Origin: CALFML01 sp044222245
Lineage (GTDB): Bacteria > Myxococcota_A > Polyangia > Palsa-1104 > JAEUJZ01
Direction of reading: 5' to 3'
Assembly (NCBI GenBank): GCA_044222245.1
Contig: JBGANQ010000012.1
Location: forward strand, 1-64,000
Length of the DNA stretch: 64,000 bases
In this document: positions 61,437 to 64,000 of the stretch, in pieces
Position numbering within the stretch: position 1 is the stretch's first letter
Layout of the letters: every line of letters starts with the position of its first letter
Made by a program: the position numbers and the translations under genes
The notes under the pieces: generated by a model
The model's database searches: none
Told to the model about the DNA's origin: nothing
What the model saw: only the letters and a program-made list of their open reading frames with translations

Positions 61437-62717
61437 CTACTCTACCTTGAGGGTCGGGCGCGCGTCGGTGGGAGCTGGCGGGGCGGCGTGCGGTGCCCCG
61501 GCGCCCGGGCTGGTCACCGGATCGTAGCCAGCCCCCGAGTTCAGCGCGGCCGGATCGGGGCGCTGCGTCTCGGCCGAAGACAGCGGCACGCTCGCCGCGG
61601 CCAGCTGCCCGATATTGAGGCGAGCAGTGGGCTCGCTCTTTGGCTCCACCGGGCTGGCCACCGCCCCTGCCTGCACCGCGGCGCTGTCGACGGGCACAAA
61701 GAACGGCTGCGTCTGCATCATGGCTAGCAGCTCGGGCGGCATCGACAGCGGGACCGGGCGCCGCTGCGGCGTAACCACGGGCGTGCCGGCCGGGGTCGGT
61801 GGCGGCGCGGTCGCCGCGGTGCCCGCGCCAAGCGGCACGCCCCCCAGCGAGATATCACCCGACTTGTTCTCGGGCTTGGCGCTGCGGCTCTGCGGCGGCG
61901 CCTTGCCCTTGTTGTTCTTCTTCTTCTGAAACAGCCCGAGCAGCGCCTTGCGCAGGGTCGCCGCGTCGAGGTCGCGGGCGATGTTGCCGTTAAAGCACAG
62001 CGACACGGTGCCGCGCTCCTCGCTGACCACGACGACCACGGCGTCCGTCTCCTCGGTGACGCCGATCGCCGCGCGGTGCCGGGTGCCGAGCTGCTTGTCG
62101 AGCTTGGTGTTGGCCGACAGCGGCAGCACGGCGCCGGCCTGGTGCACGCGCAGGTTGCGGATGATCACCGCGCCGTCGTGCATGTGGTTGGCGGCCTCGG
62201 GGATAAACAGGGTGATGAGCAGCTCCTTGGTCACCTTGGCGTCCAGCTCGACCCCGACCTCGCCCAGGTGATCGGACAGGTCGGCGTCGCGCTCGATGAC
62301 GACCAGGGCGCCGATGCGCTGCTTGGCGAGCTCGCCTGCCGCCTGCACCACCTCTTCGATGACGTAGGTCTCTTCATACTGCCGGCGCATGAACAGGTTC
62401 TGGCCGACCTGCATGAGCGCCCGCCGGATGTCCTGCTGGAAGATGACGACGAAGAAGATGATGAAGTAGTCGATCAGCTTCTCGAACAGCCACGAGACGG
62501 TAATAAGGTCCAGGCGCTTGGCGCAGAAGAACAGCCCGATGATAAGGGCCATGCCGGTCATCGTCTGGGCGGCGCGGGTGCCGCGGACCAGCTTGAGGGC
62601 CCGGTAGATGATGTAAAAGACGATGAGCACGTCCGCGGCGGTGGTCACCGCGTCGCGGAAGGTGAAGCTGGTGCCGTTGAGGAACGAGAACACCGGCGTG
62701 CCGCTGTCGGGAGTCAT
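61437..62717 (-). CDS. cdaA: diadenylate cyclase CdaA (c-di-AMP synthase)
   Basis: This is a 426-aa protein. It has three membrane helices in the first 95 residues and a DAC (DisA_N) domain at about 115-260, with the signature HDGAVII and RHRAAIG. It joins two ATP to c-di-AMP. After the domain, unlike the usual 270-aa CdaA, a Pro/Ala/Thr-rich tail of about 150 residues follows (for example TAATAPPPTPAGTPVV); it should be disordered and cytoplasmic. The start overlaps the stop of folP by 4 bp. Confidence 0.95.
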   Translation of the reverse strand: MTPDSGTPVFSFLNGTSFTFRDAVTTAADVLIVFYIIYRALKLVRGTRAAQTMTGMALIIGLFFCAKRLDLITVSWLFEKLIDYFIIFFVVIFQQDIRRALMQVGQNLFMRRQYEETYVIEEVVQAAGELAKQRIGALVVIERDADLSDHLGEVGVELDAKVTKELLITLFIPEAANHMHDGAVIIRNLRVHQAGAVLPLSANTKLDKQLGTRHRAAIGVTEETDAVVVVVSEERGTVSLCFNGNIARDLDAATLRKALLGLFQKKKNNKGKAPPQSRSAKPENKSGDISLGGVPLGAGTAATAPPPTPAGTPVVTPQRRPVPLSMPPELLAMMQTQPFFVPVDSAAVQAGAVASPVEPKSEPTARLNIGQLAAASVPLSSAETQRPDPAALNSGAGYDPVTSPGAGAPHAAPPAPTDARPTLKVE

Positions 62718-63706
62718 GGCTGCCCCCCAGCGGCGGGCGGGGCGACCGCGGCCAGCAGCTGCAGCGCCGCGCGGGTCGCCGCGACGTCGTGCACGCGGAC
62801 GATCGCGGCCCCCTGCTGCGCCGCCAGCACGGCAGCAACCACCGACGGCAGCAGGCGATCTTCCACTGGCAGCCCGGTGGCTGCCCCGAGCAGCGACTTG
62901 CGCGAGGCGCCGATCAGCAGCGGACCGCCCAGGCCGGCGCGCAGGCGCCCAACCTGCCCCAGCAGTTGCAGGCTCTGGGCCGCCGTCTTGGCAAACCCCA
63001 GGCCCGGATCGTAGATGACCCGCGCCCGCAGCCTGGGGTCGGTGAGCGCACTCACGATGTCAGCCAGCTCCCTGATCAAAGTGTTGCACAGATCCGGGCC
63101 ATAATCGGTGAGCTGTCGCATCGTCGCCGGAGTGCCGCGGGCATGCATCATCACCAGCCCATCAAAGGCCTGCAGCACCTCGGCGATCGCCTGCCGGCTC
63201 ACCGCGGGGGCGCCGGCCGCGGCCACCGCCGGCTGCAGCAGGTGCTGCGGGAAGGTGAGGTTGAGCAGTCGGAACCCGGCCTGAGCGGCGCGGCGGGCGG
63301 TGAGCAGGTGGCGGGTATCGATCGACAGCACGGCGGCCACCGGGCGGCGGCTGAGCGCGGCTACGAGCTCGCGCAGCCGCTCCCACTCGGCCTCGGCGGT
63401 GAGCAGCTCGGCGCCCGGGCGCGTCGACTCGGCGCCGAGGTCGATAAGCTCGGCGCCGGCGGCGATGAGCTCGTCGATCCGCGACAGGGCGCGCGCGCAG
63501 TCGCTGTAGCGACCGCCATCGGCAAACGAGTCCGGGGTCAGGTTGACGATTCCCATGATGGCGCACCGCGCGGCGCTTATGGTCAGCACCTGGCCGTCGC
63601 TGCGGCGCAGCTCGATGCGATGCTCGCACGCCGGCCCCCCCCCCGCCCCAGGTCGGGCACCGGGGGTTGTGACGCCAGCACGAGCATGATCGGCCAGACC
63701 CTGCAT
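62714..63706 (-). CDS. folP: dihydropteroate synthase
   Basis: This is a 330-aa protein. The TIM-barrel motifs are MGIVNLTPDSFADGG, LIDLGAESTRPGA, LLTARRAAQAGFRLLNLTF (the usual NDVSG position reads NLTF) and VIYDPGLGFAKT, ending LLIGASRKSLLG. It joins p-aminobenzoate to the pterin in folate synthesis. The change of the NDxxG motif to NLTFP is unusual and may affect pterin or magnesium binding. The ATG at 63706 is chosen; an earlier TTG (63730) is open as well. It is coupled to cdaA by a 4-bp overlap. Confidence 0.93.
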   Translation of the reverse strand: MQGLADHARAGVTTPGARPGAGGGPACEHRIELRRSDGQVLTISAARCAIMGIVNLTPDSFADGGRYSDCARALSRIDELIAAGAELIDLGAESTRPGAELLTAEAEWERLRELVAALSRRPVAAVLSIDTRHLLTARRAAQAGFRLLNLTFPQHLLQPAVAAAGAPAVSRQAIAEVLQAFDGLVMMHARGTPATMRQLTDYGPDLCNTLIRELADIVSALTDPRLRARVIYDPGLGFAKTAAQSLQLLGQVGRLRAGLGGPLLIGASRKSLLGAATGLPVEDRLLPSVVAAVLAAQQGAAIVRVHDVAATRAALQLLAAVAPPAAGGQP

Positions 63707-63854
63707 CGGAGACACCCATAAGCTGTGCAATCTAAGACGAGATCGGTACGAAAGAACTTTACCGCACCGCTTGCGGAAAAATCGCGACGATTCTCAGCAG
63801 ATCGACAGCGCCAGCGCCGACTCCGGCGGGCCGCCCAGGCGAGCTGGCCGCTGC

Positions 63855-64000
63855 CTAGGCTTTTTCCGACGCCAGGATGCCCCCCGGGCTCAGCAGCCCA
63901 GGCGCGACCGGCTTGGCCTCGGCGGCGACCTCGGCCCCGCGGGTGCTCTGCAGCGGCCGCGGGGTGCGCACCGGCAAGGTCCCGCCCTTGAGCAGGATGT
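63855..64000 (-). CDS. ftsH: FtsH-like protease, C-terminal end (continues beyond window)
   Basis: Only the last 48 residues lie in the window. They open with ILLKGGTLPVRTPRP, which matches the usual end of FtsH (helix, then GG and a Thr/Pro-rich stretch). A disordered tail ends SEKA. The assignment rests on this and on gene order: ftsH is the usual neighbour of folP. The 148-bp gap to folP holds no gene. Confidence 0.6.
   Translation of the reverse strand, partial: ILLKGGTLPVRTPRPLQSTRGAEVAAEAKPVAPGLLSPGGILASEKA

Overview
The window is about 70% G+C (estimated by eye), densely coded, and has a myxobacterial character: eukaryote-like Ser/Thr kinases, STAS/SpoIIE partner-switching regulators, very large WD40/HEAT proteins, IgGFc-binding-type lipoproteins and a retron of the Myxococcus Mx162 kind. 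I read it as Myxococcota; I cannot place it more finely. No rRNA, tRNA or CRISPR array was seen.

Layout. 1-4.2 kb: the tail of an AAA-type ATPase and a Ser/Thr kinase gene cut in two by a 2.2-kb insertion (element 1). 4.2-6.1 kb: an intact Mx162-like retron (reverse transcriptase plus msr-msd RNA). 6.2-17.7 kb: a translationally coupled three-gene operon (HEAT-like protein, 2,304-aa WD40/HEAT protein, SWIM zinc-finger protein). 18-25 kb: DUF4139/OmpA lipoprotein, thiol peroxidase, an internally deleted STAS protein, quinone reductase, and a propeller/di-heme lipoprotein. 25.2-45 kb: a partner-switching module (STAS, HATPase, kinase-ATPase-GAF-SpoIIE protein) whose kinase gene is cut in two by a 13.5-kb insertion (element 2) carrying about 13 cargo genes. 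45-50.5 kb: glycogen phosphorylase, phosphoglucomutase, a strong terminator and a PhzF-family protein. 50.5-59.4 kb: a giant propeller/ATPase gene with one frameshift. 59.5-64 kb: BolA-like protein, a lipoprotein, and the ftsH-folP-cdaA-cdaR cluster for folate and c-di-AMP.

Main observation. Both kinase genes, from quite different kinase families, are interrupted at exactly the same codons: after the Lys-Pro of the catalytic-loop HxDxKPxN motif. Each insertion is flanked by a perfect 7-bp direct repeat (AGCCGGC for element 1, AGCCGCA for element 2). Removing the insertion and one repeat copy restores an uninterrupted kinase frame in both cases (391 and 1,774 aa). At both left junctions the 7-bp core sits between inverted 7-bp arms, the anatomy of a tyrosine-recombinase crossover site with a 7-bp overlap. 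A third site of the same design lies inside element 2. Neither element encodes a recognisable recombinase or transposase. I infer a family of non-autonomous (or decayed) integrative elements that use the conserved kinase catalytic loop as attachment site and may act as an on/off switch for kinases.

Two single-base frameshifts (near 57,907 and 31,541) may be real or sequencing errors; this should be kept in mind when using those genes.
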